27,713 nucleotides of DNA from Candidatus Mediterraneibacter stercorigallinarum. Its GTDB lineage: Bacteria; Bacillota; Clostridia; Lachnospirales; Lachnospiraceae. Made by a program: the position numbers and the translations under genes. Shown in pieces: positions 7,662 through 15,110 of the stretch. Under the pieces are notes generated by a model. That model searched no databases. It saw only the letters and a list, made by a program, of their open reading frames with translations, and had not been told where the DNA came from. Each line of letters begins with the position of its first letter. Position 1 is the first letter of the stretch. Where the stretch lies: the NCBI GenBank assembly GCA_019116185.1, contig DXCD01000127.1:1-27713 (forward strand). The letters run 5' to 3'.

Positions 7662-8924
7662 TCAGGAATCTTCTCTGTCGTTGGTAAGTTTTAATTTATC
7701 CAGTACAAAAAACATCAGTCCCATAAGCATGCCGACCACGCATGCCAGCACCATTCCGCTGAGCTGGATGCTGCCGAACTGTACATTGATGCCGGAAAGC
7801 CCGACAACAAAGATGACCGAAGTCATTGCCATGTTCCTTGACCGGCTGTAATCTACCTTTGAGTCTACTAAGATACGTATGCCCGAGGTCCCGATCATTC
7901 CGTAAAGAAGGAAAGAGATCCCTCCGATCACCGGATCCGGCATCGTATCGATCAGTGTTGTCATCTTCCCGATGAACGAACAGATGATAGACAGCACTGC
8001 CGCTCCCCCGATCACATACACGCTGTATACCTTTGTCATTGCCATGACTCCGATATTCTCCCCGTAAGTCGTGGTCGGCACAGAGCCGATCATACCGGAG
8101 AGCATGGTAGAGAAATTGTCCGCAAACAGGGAACGATGGAGCCCGGGATCTTTCAGAAGGTCTCTTCCCACGATCTTGCTCGTGACGATCTGATGCCCGA
8201 TATGCTCTGACGCGATGACAAGGAGCACCGGAAGGATGATCACGATCGCCTCCCACTTAAACTTCGGTGCAGAAAAATTCGGCAGTGAAAAGAACGGCGC
8301 GTCCGCCACAGCCGAGAAATCCACAATGCCGCATAAAAGGGCTGCCACATACCCTGCGATAACAGCAATCAGGATCGGGATCACTGAAAGGAACTTCCGG
8401 AATACCACGGAGCCGAGCACTGCCGTGAGCAGCGTGACAAGAAATACGATCACATTTTTTATATCTATTGTCTCAGCTAAAAGCCCGGCGTTGGAAGCCG
8501 CGGTCCCTGCCAGCTCCAGACCGATCAGGGCGACCACCGGTCCCATAGCCGCAGGCGGCAGCACCACATTGATCCAGTCCGAACCGAATTTGTAGATAAG
8601 CAGCGCCAGAATACAGCCTAAAAATCCTACCACTACGAATCCGCCGAGCGCATAACTGTATCCCCAGTTTTCGATCACAACTCCCGCCGGAGCAAGAAAC
8701 GCAAAACTGGAGCCAAGATACGCCGGAGCCTTCCCCTTGGTGATCAGGATGAAGAGCAGTGTGCCCACGCCGTTCATAAACAGCACGACCGCAGGATTGA
8801 TGCCGAATGCAAAGGGCACAACCACGGACGCGCCGAACATAGCGAACATATGCTGGACGCTCAGCGGTACCAGCAGCTTAAAAGGTACTTTCTCCTCCAC
8901 CTGGATGATTCTTTTGTTTTCCAT
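7662..8924 (-). CDS. uraA: Uracil:proton symporter (NCS2 family, UraA-like)
   Basis: Imports uracil across the cytoplasmic membrane. The 420-residue protein has the 14-helix NCS2 pattern. Family motifs are QHMFAMFGASVVVP (residues about 24-37), EHIGHQIVTSKIVG in the middle, and TTTYGENIGVMAMTKVYS, which is characteristic of UraA/PyrP rather than the xanthine branch. LVDSKVDYSRSRN near the end also matches UraA. An AGAGGT ribosome binding site precedes the ATG. The M19 dipeptidase ends 96 nt upstream on the same strand, so co-transcription is possible. I see no PyrR-type attenuator in that gap. Confidence 0.93.
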   Translation of the reverse strand: MENKRIIQVEEKVPFKLLVPLSVQHMFAMFGASVVVPFAFGINPAVVLFMNGVGTLLFILITKGKAPAYLGSSFAFLAPAGVVIENWGYSYALGGFVVVGFLGCILALLIYKFGSDWINVVLPPAAMGPVVALIGLELAGTAASNAGLLAETIDIKNVIVFLVTLLTAVLGSVVFRKFLSVIPILIAVIAGYVAALLCGIVDFSAVADAPFFSLPNFSAPKFKWEAIVIILPVLLVIASEHIGHQIVTSKIVGRDLLKDPGLHRSLFADNFSTMLSGMIGSVPTTTYGENIGVMAMTKVYSVYVIGGAAVLSIICSFIGKMTTLIDTMPDPVIGGISFLLYGMIGTSGIRILVDSKVDYSRSRNMAMTSVIFVVGLSGINVQFGSIQLSGMVLACVVGMLMGLMFFVLDKLKLTNDREDS

Positions 8925-9020
8925 TTTCTACCTCTCTTCCTTTAAGCAGTTTTTCTGTAAAGCCTCATTCCCATACATCATACCATGTCAGGGGCTTCTG
9001 CACCAGAAATTTCTTTCTGC

Positions 9021-10019
9021 TCAGCCGATGCATTCATGCAGGATACGCATCACGTTCCCATATGCAGTCTTCTCAATCTGCCGTTCCGTAAAGCCGGCAC
9101 GCTTCATCTCATCCCACAGGAGATCCATATCCTGGACGCCCTCTATCCCTGCCGGAAGGGCATCTCTGTCAAAGCCGTCAAAATCTGTCCCCAGAGCCAC
9201 GGCCTCTTCTCCCGCCCGGTCCGTCATATAGCGGATGTGGCGGACAATATCCTTGATGCCTGCCGGCAGTACTTCTTTCCCATCCTTTTGGCTGCCTCCC
9301 CCGCCAGTCTGGCGCAGAAATGCCCCGTAGAAATTCACGCCCGCAGCGCCGCCATTTTCCCCAAGCGCATGAAGCATCTCATCCGTCAGATTGCGGGGAT
9401 GGGGACAGAGCGTCCTTGCATTCGAATGCGATGCTGCGACCGGTTTCCTGCTGTGACGGATACAATCCCAGAATCCCCCGTCCGACAGATGGGAGACATC
9501 CACCACCATGCCCAGTTCATTCATCCTCTCCACGGTTTCGATTCCAAATGGCGTAAGCCCTTTTTCCATCACGTTTCTCTCCCGGCTGTTCGGGCTTCCG
9601 ATGCAGTTCTCATGATTCCAGGTAAGTGTGACCAGGCGGATGCCACAGTCGTACAGTGCGGCCAGCCGTTCGTGACATCCGTTTAAGACGCCGCCCTCTT
9701 CCACTGTCAGGATGCCTGCAATGCGATTTTCCCGTTCCATGCGCAGAATGTCCCCGCACGAACACGCAATGCCGAATCCGGCGTTCTCCGATCGGCGGGC
9801 GTAGGAAATCATTGCAAGCACCATTTCATATGCCCGGTCCCAGGGATCTTTATACCCGCTGAACTGTGCCTCGTTTACATAGCAGGCAAAGAACTGTGCC
9901 GCGGCCCCTGACTCTTTCAGCCTCTCTATGTCCACGCACAGGCTGTTCCTGTCCAGCCCGGCATTCTTTTCATCTAACAGCATGCTCAGTGTATCGCAGT
10001 GCATGTCAATCCAATTCAC
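9021..10019 (-). CDS. Membrane dipeptidase-like metallopeptidase (M19 family)
   Basis: Renal-dipeptidase-type zinc hydrolase; family members cleave dipeptides, including D-amino acid forms. The 332 residues form one TIM barrel without a signal peptide, so it is probably cytoplasmic. Expected metal ligands are H7 and D9 (DMHCDT), E108 (VEEGG), H177 (VDVSHLSD) and H198 (SHSNAR), with D279 in GTDFDG. The start codon is GTG at 10017-10019, supported by GGGAGG nine bases upstream. It is divergent from the C26-type hydrolase gene, another enzyme acting on peptide-like bonds, which hints at shared use in peptide or cell-wall fragment breakdown. Confidence 0.93.
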   Translation of the reverse strand: MNWIDMHCDTLSMLLDEKNAGLDRNSLCVDIERLKESGAAAQFFACYVNEAQFSGYKDPWDRAYEMVLAMISYARRSENAGFGIACSCGDILRMERENRIAGILTVEEGGVLNGCHERLAALYDCGIRLVTLTWNHENCIGSPNSRERNVMEKGLTPFGIETVERMNELGMVVDVSHLSDGGFWDCIRHSRKPVAASHSNARTLCPHPRNLTDEMLHALGENGGAAGVNFYGAFLRQTGGGGSQKDGKEVLPAGIKDIVRHIRYMTDRAGEEAVALGTDFDGFDRDALPAGIEGVQDMDLLWDEMKRAGFTERQIEKTAYGNVMRILHECIG

Positions 10020-10039
10020 AAAAACACTCCTCCCGGCTT

Positions 10040-10067
10040 TTGAATCCTCTTTTTATGTATGTATAAT
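10040..10067 (+). promoter_or_regulatory. Promoter of the C26-hydrolase/coat-protein operon
   Basis: TTGAAT (10040-10045) and TATAAT (10062-10067) are 16 nt apart on the plus strand. Transcription from about 10074 would give a leader of about 115 nt containing a small hairpin (CTGCC 10151-10155, loop TTTG, GGCAG 10160-10164). This is a vegetative-type promoter; I did not find a convincing sporulation sigma site in front of the downstream coat-type genes. Confidence 0.5.
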
Positions 10068-10189
10068 TTTTTTATTTTTTACATAATCTATCATATCATC
10101 AGCGCGCCATGGATATTCCTGACAGGTAATATTATCCAGCTGCGCCAAGACTGCCTTTGGGCAGACCATTTCAAAAATAAGGAGTGTAT

Positions 10190-10921
10190 ATGGAACCCAA
10201 GATCGGCATCGTTGTCTGCGGTTTCACAGAGAACCGCCAGTTTGTCACCAATCCCTATATCCAGTCCATCCGGTATTCCAAAGGGCTGCCTCTCATCCTC
10301 CCTCTCGTGCGCAGCGACCACGTGATCGATGAATATGTAAAACTCTGCGACGGCTTCCTCTTCTGCGGGGGAGATGATATCACGCCTCTTCTTTTCGGGG
10401 AAGAACCCCGGGACGGGAACGGAAAAACAGATATTACCGTGGACCTTTTCCAGATCCGGCTCATGAAGCGCGTCCTTGCTTCCCAAAAGCCTGTCCTTGC
10501 CATCTGCCGGGGCATGCAGATCTTAAGCGTGGCCTGCGGCGGGACCATCTGGCAGGACATGTCCCTGATCCCCGGCAGGATCTTAAACCACATGCAGCAG
10601 TCCGCCAGCCGCAGCGAAGTAAGCCACCGCATCCGCATCGAACGGGGAAGCCGGCTGAAGCAGTACGCAGGCTCCTGCCTCTATGTAAACAGTTTCCACC
10701 ACCAGGCAGTAAACATGCCCGGAAAAGGAGTGTCCGTAAGCGCCCGGGCGCAGGACGGCACGATCGAGGCAGTCGAGCTGGATTCCCATCCCTTTGCCAT
10801 CGGCGTACAGTGGCATCCCGAATGCATGTACCGCACCTCGCAGGAAATGAGGGATCTTTTTCATGAATTTGTCGCGCATTCACTCATAAACAGGGGACAT
10901 GCCGGACATACTAACCTCTGA
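10190..10921 (+). CDS. Class I glutamine amidotransferase-like hydrolase (peptidase C26, PuuD-like)
   Basis: Family members hydrolyse gamma-glutamyl amides such as gamma-glutamyl-GABA. The catalytic triad is visible: C106 in AICRGMQ, H209 and E211 in GVQWHPE. The 243 residues match the stand-alone family length. The frame could open at GTG 10184, but that codon is part of the ribosome binding site (AAGGAG), so ATG 10190 is the start. Two small coat-type genes follow on the same strand (25 nt to the first), ending at a strong terminator. The substrate is not determined; a role in spore or peptide metabolism is only suggested by the neighbours. Confidence 0.9.
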   Translation: MEPKIGIVVCGFTENRQFVTNPYIQSIRYSKGLPLILPLVRSDHVIDEYVKLCDGFLFCGGDDITPLLFGEEPRDGNGKTDITVDLFQIRLMKRVLASQKPVLAICRGMQILSVACGGTIWQDMSLIPGRILNHMQQSASRSEVSHRIRIERGSRLKQYAGSCLYVNSFHHQAVNMPGKGVSVSARAQDGTIEAVELDSHPFAIGVQWHPECMYRTSQEMRDLFHEFVAHSLINRGHAGHTNL

Positions 10922-10946
10922 AAATTCATTTAAGGAGGCTGCAGTT

Positions 10947-11129
10947 ATGTCAGAAATATCAATTCTCGATCTTCAGAATCTGCGTCATCTCATCGGCGGA
11001 TATTCCACCACTCACTGTAAGATGACGGACTACGCTTCAAAAACAGAGGACCCTGAGATCAAAAAACTGTTTCAGGACGCGGCAGATTCTGCCATGAAGA
11101 ATAAACAGGAACTTATGAAATTCCTGTAA
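10947..11129 (+). CDS. Small coat-type helical protein, 60 residues
   Basis: Begins at the ATG after TAAGGAGG (10931-10938). The frame is open further upstream, but this ribosome binding site decides the start. The product is helical and charged, with the core LLQ-like pattern DLQNLRHLIGGYSTTHCKMT and a second helix ending in KNKQELMKFL. Small proteins like this commonly sit directly before CotF-family genes in Clostridia, and together the two resemble the halves of a ferritin-like coat protein. It is 27 nt upstream of the CotF-type gene. I cannot assign a biochemical role; the spore coat link is inferred from context and resemblance. Confidence 0.75.
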   Translation: MSEISILDLQNLRHLIGGYSTTHCKMTDYASKTEDPEIKKLFQDAADSAMKNKQELMKFL

Positions 11130-11156
11130 ATGAATTCTGTAAAAGAGGTGAAGACA

Positions 11157-11405
11157 ATGGATGAAAAAACAATGGTCGCCGACGCCCTTGTCGGCATTAA
11201 CGGAGAACTGAAAATGTTCGGAGACATGATCGCGCAGACAGAAAACAAAGAACTCAAACAGTGTCTGAAACAGATGCGCAACCAGTGCGAGATGTCACAG
11301 GAGAAAATGTATGACGCCGCCAGAGAGAGAAGTTATTACGTGCCGGCGGCGAAAGCCACTCAGGAAGAGATCAGCCATGTAAAATCTATCGTACAGGCAA
11401 ACTGA
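11157..11405 (+). CDS. Spore coat protein, CotF family
   Basis: An 82-residue Coat_F-type protein. It opens with MDEKTMVADALVGINGELK, continues with TENKELKQCLKQMRNQCE, and has the family's ERSYYVPAAKATQEEI segment near the C-terminus. Proteins of this family are structural parts of the spore coat or related surface layers. The start is set by AAGAGGTG (11143-11150); an upstream in-frame ATG at 11130 directly abuts the preceding stop and lacks a site. It is the last gene before the 19-bp hairpin terminator. Its presence supports a spore-forming host. Confidence 0.88.
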   Translation: MDEKTMVADALVGINGELKMFGDMIAQTENKELKQCLKQMRNQCEMSQEKMYDAARERSYYVPAAKATQEEISHVKSIVQAN

Positions 11406-11435
11406 AATCAACGTTTGGGGACAGGGCAAAACCCG

Positions 11436-11482
11436 ATTGGGGACGTAGTGAAATCGCATTTCACTACGTCCCCAATACTTTT
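11436..11482 (+). terminator. Perfect 19-bp hairpin with T-run, overlapping the HAD gene's 3' end
   Basis: The left arm 11436-11454 (ATTGGGGACGTAGTGAAAT) pairs perfectly with 11458-11476 around a 3-nt loop, followed on the plus strand by ACTTTTTCT. It should terminate the coat-protein transcript. Its right arm contains the last codons and TAG stop (11464-11466) of the convergent HAD gene. A partial copy of the left arm start (TTTGGGGACAGGG, about 11414-11426) precedes it. GGGGAC-type hairpins of this style recur in Firmicutes genomes, so it may be a dispersed REP-like unit. Confidence 0.8.
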
Positions 11483-12327
11483 TCTATTGCTTCCGCCGCT
11501 CCGTCCCGGTCATTCGAAGCCGTCACATAATCTGCCTTTTCCTTCAGTTCCGACACCGCATTTCCCATGGCGATCTTCACTCCCGCCGCTTCAAACATTG
11601 ACAGGTCATTCTCCCCGTCTCCGATACATGCTGTCTCCTCCCGGCTGATCCCAAGATGTTTTCTAAGCGCAGCCAATGCCCTTCCTTTAGAGGCGTCTTT
11701 TGAGTAGACCTCCGCATAGATCCCTGTATAAGCCGCACTCAGCTCAGGGCAGGAAGCCATGACCGCTCTTAATTCCTCTTTTGCCTTTCCCGAAAGGAAA
11801 TAGAACTGAAGTTCTTCCACCTCATGCCTGCTCTTCTCCACAGCTTCCCGCATATCCCTGACGCAATATACCCCGGCGGCATCCTTCCCGTAAATGAACC
11901 GCCCTGCCATTGTAAGGAACTTCCCCTCCATGAGATAGCGGTGGCAGATATGGGCAGCGTTCCCGAGCCTGATCTTCCCGCACGCATCCAGAAGCGACAG
12001 TGCTTCCTCTCTCGGCATCATGGCGCGGAAGACCGTCTTTTTCTCCGCAAGATCTGTTGCCACTGCCCCATTGGACGAGATCACATAACGATAAAGTCCT
12101 CGATTTTCCCGCGCATCCCTTGATCTCCCGCGATAAGTCAGCCCGGAATCACGGAGCCCCCCTGCCGCGAGCCTGTGAGGAATGCACCCCAGGTTCCGCC
12201 CTGTTGTGGGGACCACTGTGATTCCCGCCGACGCGGCGCGGCGCAGCGCGATGAGTGTTCTTTCTGTCATGCGGCTCCTGCTGTCCAGGCAGGTGCCGTC
12301 CATGTCTACCGCAAGTAATTTAATCAT
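11464..12327 (-). CDS. Cof-type HAD-IIB phosphatase
   Basis: Haloacid dehalogenase superfamily hydrolase, a cytoplasmic phosphatase for small phosphorylated metabolites. In 287 residues: motif I DMDGT with nucleophile D8 and acid D10, motif II around VVPTTGR, the SNGA segment, a C2-type cap in the middle, a lysine in SKGRALAAL, and motif IV GDGENDLSMFEAAG. About 25 basic residues between NLGCIPH and YVISSNGA look like an insertion compared with common Cof proteins. Its ATG lies within the stop of the upstream 70-residue gene (8-nt overlap, ATGATTAA). Its own stop sits inside the strong hairpin at 11436-11476. Substrate unknown. Confidence 0.92.
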   Translation of the reverse strand: MIKLLAVDMDGTCLDSRSRMTERTLIALRRAASAGITVVPTTGRNLGCIPHRLAAGGLRDSGLTYRGRSRDARENRGLYRYVISSNGAVATDLAEKKTVFRAMMPREEALSLLDACGKIRLGNAAHICHRYLMEGKFLTMAGRFIYGKDAAGVYCVRDMREAVEKSRHEVEELQFYFLSGKAKEELRAVMASCPELSAAYTGIYAEVYSKDASKGRALAALRKHLGISREETACIGDGENDLSMFEAAGVKIAMGNAVSELKEKADYVTASNDRDGAAEAIEKVLGT

Positions 12328-12532
12328 CCATCCTCCTGTCAGTCAGATCATACAGTTCGTACATGGAAAGCATATTCTGGTACGTCATCTTCCTGGCCAG
12401 AAGCTGCTGATACGTCACTGATTTGATCTTTCCTTTTGCCTTTAGCTCTTCCATCTGCCGCACAATATTTTCATGCTCCGACTGTACAGCGGCAAGCATC
12501 TTTTCAAACTGCTGAAGCCTTTTCTCATTCAT
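12320..12532 (-). CDS. Uncharacterised 70-residue charged helical protein
   Basis: I do not recognise a family. The protein starts MNEKRLQQFEKMLAAVQSEH and is almost entirely predicted helix, with alternating charged and hydrophobic residues that suggest a short coiled coil (residues about 3-35), then a YQQLLARKMTYQNML helix and an acidic tail. There is no signal peptide or cysteine. The start chosen at 12532 overlaps the FAD gene's stop by 8 nt (ATGAATGA), and its own stop overlaps the HAD start by 8 nt, so it is wedged in an operon with strict coupling. A longer start eight codons upstream is possible but has no better ribosome binding site. An accessory or regulatory partner of one neighbour is a guess. 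Confidence 0.8.
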   Translation of the reverse strand: MNEKRLQQFEKMLAAVQSEHENIVRQMEELKAKGKIKSVTYQQLLARKMTYQNMLSMYELYDLTDRRMDD

Positions 12533-13898
12533 TTCCCGCGATCTCCCTTGCCACATATACTCCGCTCGCTGACGCGTGGGACAGGGAATGGGTCACGCCG
12601 CTCCCGTCGCCGATCACATAGAGCCCTTTGTGCCTTGTCTCAAGGTGTTCATCAAGTTTCACTTCCATGTTGTAGAACTTCACTTCCACGCCATAGAGCA
12701 ATGTATCGTCATTTGCAGTTCCCGGAGCGATCTTGTCAAGCGCGTAGACCATCTCTATGATCCCGTCCAGAATCCTCTTCGGCAGCACAAGGCTCAAATC
12801 TCCCGGCTCTGCTGCCAGCGTCGGCTGTACAAATCCTTCCTCAATCCTGTCCCAGGTGCTCCGTCTGCCGCGGATCAGATCCCCGAAGCGCTGTACCAGC
12901 ACTCCGCCGCCCAGCATGTTGGACAGACGGGCAATACTCTCGCCATAGCCATTGCTGTCCTTAAACGGCTCGGAGAAATGCTTCTCCACCAGCAGGGCAA
13001 AGTTTGTATTCTCTGTCTGCTTTTCCGGATCTTCATAGCTGTGTCCGTTCACGGTCACAATGCCGTTTGTATTCTCATTTACCACGATTCCGCGCGGGTT
13101 CATGCAGAAGGTCCTCACCTTGTCTTCAAATTTTTCCGTGCGGTATACGATCTTGCTCTCATACAACTCATCGGTCAGATGGGAAAAGATGACTGCCGGA
13201 AGCTCTACCCTCACGCCGATGTCCACGCGGTTGGATTTGGTCGGGATGTCCAGCCCCTCACAGATCTTCTCCATCCATTTACTCCCGCTGCGTCCCACTG
13301 ACACAATACACCTGCCGCACTCGTCGGTTCCGGTTTTTGTAATAATCCGGTATCCTCCGTCCGCGAGTTCCACATTTTCCACATGGCAGTTGAAACGGAA
13401 TTCCACTTTGTCCTTCAGTTCTTCGAAAAGGTTCTCAAGAACCACATAATTAATGTCCGTCCCCAGATGGCGCACAGACGCGTCCAGAAGTTTAAGTTTA
13501 TTCTGCATACACAGTTTCTTGAACTTCGTTCCCGCCGTGGAATACATTTTAGTCCCTTCTCCGCCGTACCGGACATTGATCTCGTCCACATACCGCATCA
13601 GGCCGATTGCCGTATCTTTGCCGATATATTCGTACAGCGTGCCGCCGAAATCGTTCGTAATATTGTATTTTCCATCCGAAAATGCACCCGCGCCGCCAAA
13701 GCCGCTCATGATCGCGCAGGTCTTGCAGCCGATACAGCTTTTTACTTTCTTCCCGTCAATCGGGCATTTCCTTTTCTCCAGAGAATTGCCCGACTCAAAC
13801 ACTGCCACTTTTAATTCGGGAGCTTTCTGCATCAGCTCATATGCCGCAAAAATGCCCCCCGGACCTGCCCCGATTATGATTACATCATATCTGCTCAT
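12525..13898 (-). CDS. FAD-dependent oxidoreductase (COG2509-like)
   Basis: A 457-residue flavoprotein. The N-terminal dinucleotide-binding motif GAGPGG follows the first beta strand (DVIIIGAGPGGIFAAYEL), and a second FAD-contacting motif YVIGDGSGVTHSL lies near the C-terminus. A cysteine cluster near residues 46-60 (CPIDGK ... CIGCKTC) precedes GFGGAGAFSDGK, the typical pattern of uncharacterised FAD-dependent dehydrogenases of COG2509. The frame opens six codons earlier, but GGGAGG six bases before 13898 selects the later ATG. It is the first gene of the overlapping trio with the 70-residue protein and the HAD phosphatase. The substrate is unknown. Confidence 0.88.
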   Translation of the reverse strand: MSRYDVIIIGAGPGGIFAAYELMQKAPELKVAVFESGNSLEKRKCPIDGKKVKSCIGCKTCAIMSGFGGAGAFSDGKYNITNDFGGTLYEYIGKDTAIGLMRYVDEINVRYGGEGTKMYSTAGTKFKKLCMQNKLKLLDASVRHLGTDINYVVLENLFEELKDKVEFRFNCHVENVELADGGYRIITKTGTDECGRCIVSVGRSGSKWMEKICEGLDIPTKSNRVDIGVRVELPAVIFSHLTDELYESKIVYRTEKFEDKVRTFCMNPRGIVVNENTNGIVTVNGHSYEDPEKQTENTNFALLVEKHFSEPFKDSNGYGESIARLSNMLGGGVLVQRFGDLIRGRRSTWDRIEEGFVQPTLAAEPGDLSLVLPKRILDGIIEMVYALDKIAPGTANDDTLLYGVEVKFYNMEVKLDEHLETRHKGLYVIGDGSGVTHSLSHASASGVYVAREIAGNE

Positions 13899-13992
13899 TC
13901 TCTTCCTCCCTTTCATAAATAATAATTCGTCTTGCTTTTAACTTCTTTTATCTGCGGAACATGCTCGCTCAATCCTTTTCAGCCGTTTTCTC

Positions 13993-14664
13993 CTACTCTT
14001 CATGAAGCACTGCCCGGATCGGCCTTTTCGTTCTCGGCAGCCAGAACTGTACCAATGGTCCTGTAAGGAAAACAGCCACAAGCGTGCCTGCCCCAACTGT
14101 ACCGCCCAGAAGAAATCCCAGCACCACAAAGAAAAGATCACACCCTACTCTTACCCAGCGAAACTGTACTTTCTCTATCCGGTCCGAAAGGATCACCGCC
14201 ACTAAATCATTCGGTCCTGTCCCTGCGTTGCTGTTGATCACAATCGACATGCCCGCTGACAGGATCACGCACCCAGCGAGCATACTGATCACCCGCACAG
14301 GCATGCCCGCATCCACATTAATCCAGCCATCCAGCATCCAAGTGAACAGGTCAATGATCGGACCTCCGCAAAATGCGCACACAACAGTCCCCGGCTTCAC
14401 ATAACCCTTTGTTGTCACCAGCATAATCACCATCAGGATACAGAGCACAATAACATGTACTGTCCCCACGCTCACCCCGAATATGCGTGACAGTCCCTGG
14501 ATAAAGACAGTAAATGTGTCTGTGCCCAGCTCTGATAAAAGAAATAACGTCACGCCCAGATGAGCAACTGTCAGGCCGATCAGCAGAATAATCAGCGCTT
14601 TCGCCCAGTCTGCCGCACTGCGTCCGGATGTATCCGACGCGAATTTTTCTTTTTTATTCTCCAT
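13993..14664 (-). CDS. YczE/YitT-type integral membrane protein
   Basis: 223 residues with about five or six membrane helices between positions 20 and 215. The family-like segment MSIVINSNAGTGPNDLVAV (about 139-157) matches the YczE/YyaS group (GTGP motif), and an earlier LLSELGTDTFTVF segment resembles the paired half of the family's repeat. The function of these proteins is poorly defined; some are linked to export or to peptide antibiotic production. The ribosome binding site is weak (GGGGTGG). It ends 94 nt before the FAD gene start. A rubredoxin terminator separates it from the gene upstream. Confidence 0.8.
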   Translation of the reverse strand: MENKKEKFASDTSGRSAADWAKALIILLIGLTVAHLGVTLFLLSELGTDTFTVFIQGLSRIFGVSVGTVHVIVLCILMVIMLVTTKGYVKPGTVVCAFCGGPIIDLFTWMLDGWINVDAGMPVRVISMLAGCVILSAGMSIVINSNAGTGPNDLVAVILSDRIEKVQFRWVRVGCDLFFVVLGFLLGGTVGAGTLVAVFLTGPLVQFWLPRTKRPIRAVLHEE

Positions 14665-14702
14665 TTTATCCCACCCCTGACCTCTCTTTTTTACTTATTA
14701 TA

Positions 14703-14741
14703 GACAAAACACTGCCGCCCCATCTGAACATGGGACGGCAG
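14703..14741 (-). terminator. Rubredoxin terminator
   Basis: On the minus strand CTGCCGTCCCAT and ATGGGGCGGCAG (plus coordinates 14730-14741 and 14712-14723) form a 12-bp stem with one G-U pair and a 6-nt loop, followed by TGTTTTGTC. It starts 28 nt past the rubredoxin stop codon. Confidence 0.75.
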
Positions 14742-14769
14742 CACTTTCTTTCCTGCGTCAAAGACGTCT

Positions 14770-14931
14770 CTACTCGGCTTCTGAGAACTGATCTTTTCCT
14801 ACTCCGCACAGCGGACAGAGGAAATCTTCCGGTACATCCTCCCACTTTGTGCCTGCCTCGATGCCGTTATCCGGATCACCAACCGCCTCGTCATAAATAT
14901 ATCCGCATACGTCACATACATATTTTTTCAT
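14770..14931 (-). CDS. Rubredoxin
   Basis: Small cytoplasmic electron carrier with one iron bound by four cysteines. The 53-residue product begins MKKYVCDVCGYIYDEAVGDP. The first ligand pair is C6/C9, and the second is C39/C42 in FLCPLCGVGKDQF, exactly the classic CxxC spacing. Aromatic residues (Y4, Y11, Y13, W30, F37) around the centre are conserved. Another ATG two codons upstream (14937) is also possible after the AGGAGG site; I chose 14931 because rubredoxins normally begin MKKYVC or similar. It is monocistronic, with its own promoter and terminator. It probably serves oxidative-stress or reductive pathways of an anaerobe; no partner is adjacent. Confidence 0.95.
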   Translation of the reverse strand: MKKYVCDVCGYIYDEAVGDPDNGIEAGTKWEDVPEDFLCPLCGVGKDQFSEAE

Positions 14932-14995
14932 TATCATTCTGCCTCCTGTTTTTTAATTTCAAACTCGCTGTCTTATCCTATATCTCTATTATAAC

Positions 14996-15045
14996 AGAGA
15001 GTTTTCTCTCTCATTCATGATAGCATACCATACGTGCTTTTTCAA
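14996..15045 (-). promoter_or_regulatory. Rubredoxin promoter and leader hairpin
   Basis: TTGAAA (-35, 15040-15045) and TATCAT (-10, 15017-15022) are 17 nt apart, with an extended -10 TGC directly before the -10. Just downstream lies the dyad AGAGAG-AAAA-CTCTCT (14996-15011), near the expected start of transcription, then TATAAT (14988-14993), which may be a second -10. The dyad could be an operator or a 5' stabilising hairpin. The remainder of the gap 14932-15110 shows only a 14-bp palindrome, GATTCCCGGGAATC (15099-15112), at the AI-2E family gene's stop codon. Confidence 0.6.
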
Positions 15046-15110
15046 TGTGGAAATATTGCTCTTTTGCCGCTTTCCATTTCCATTTTTAAGGGCTGCCCGA
15101 TTCCCGGGAA

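Noticed and set aside
10020..10189. tRNA or riboswitch in the divergent dipeptidase/C26 gap
   Set aside because: Apart from a promoter and one 5-bp hairpin, the gap is simple A/T-rich sequence with no cloverleaf or known aptamer pattern.
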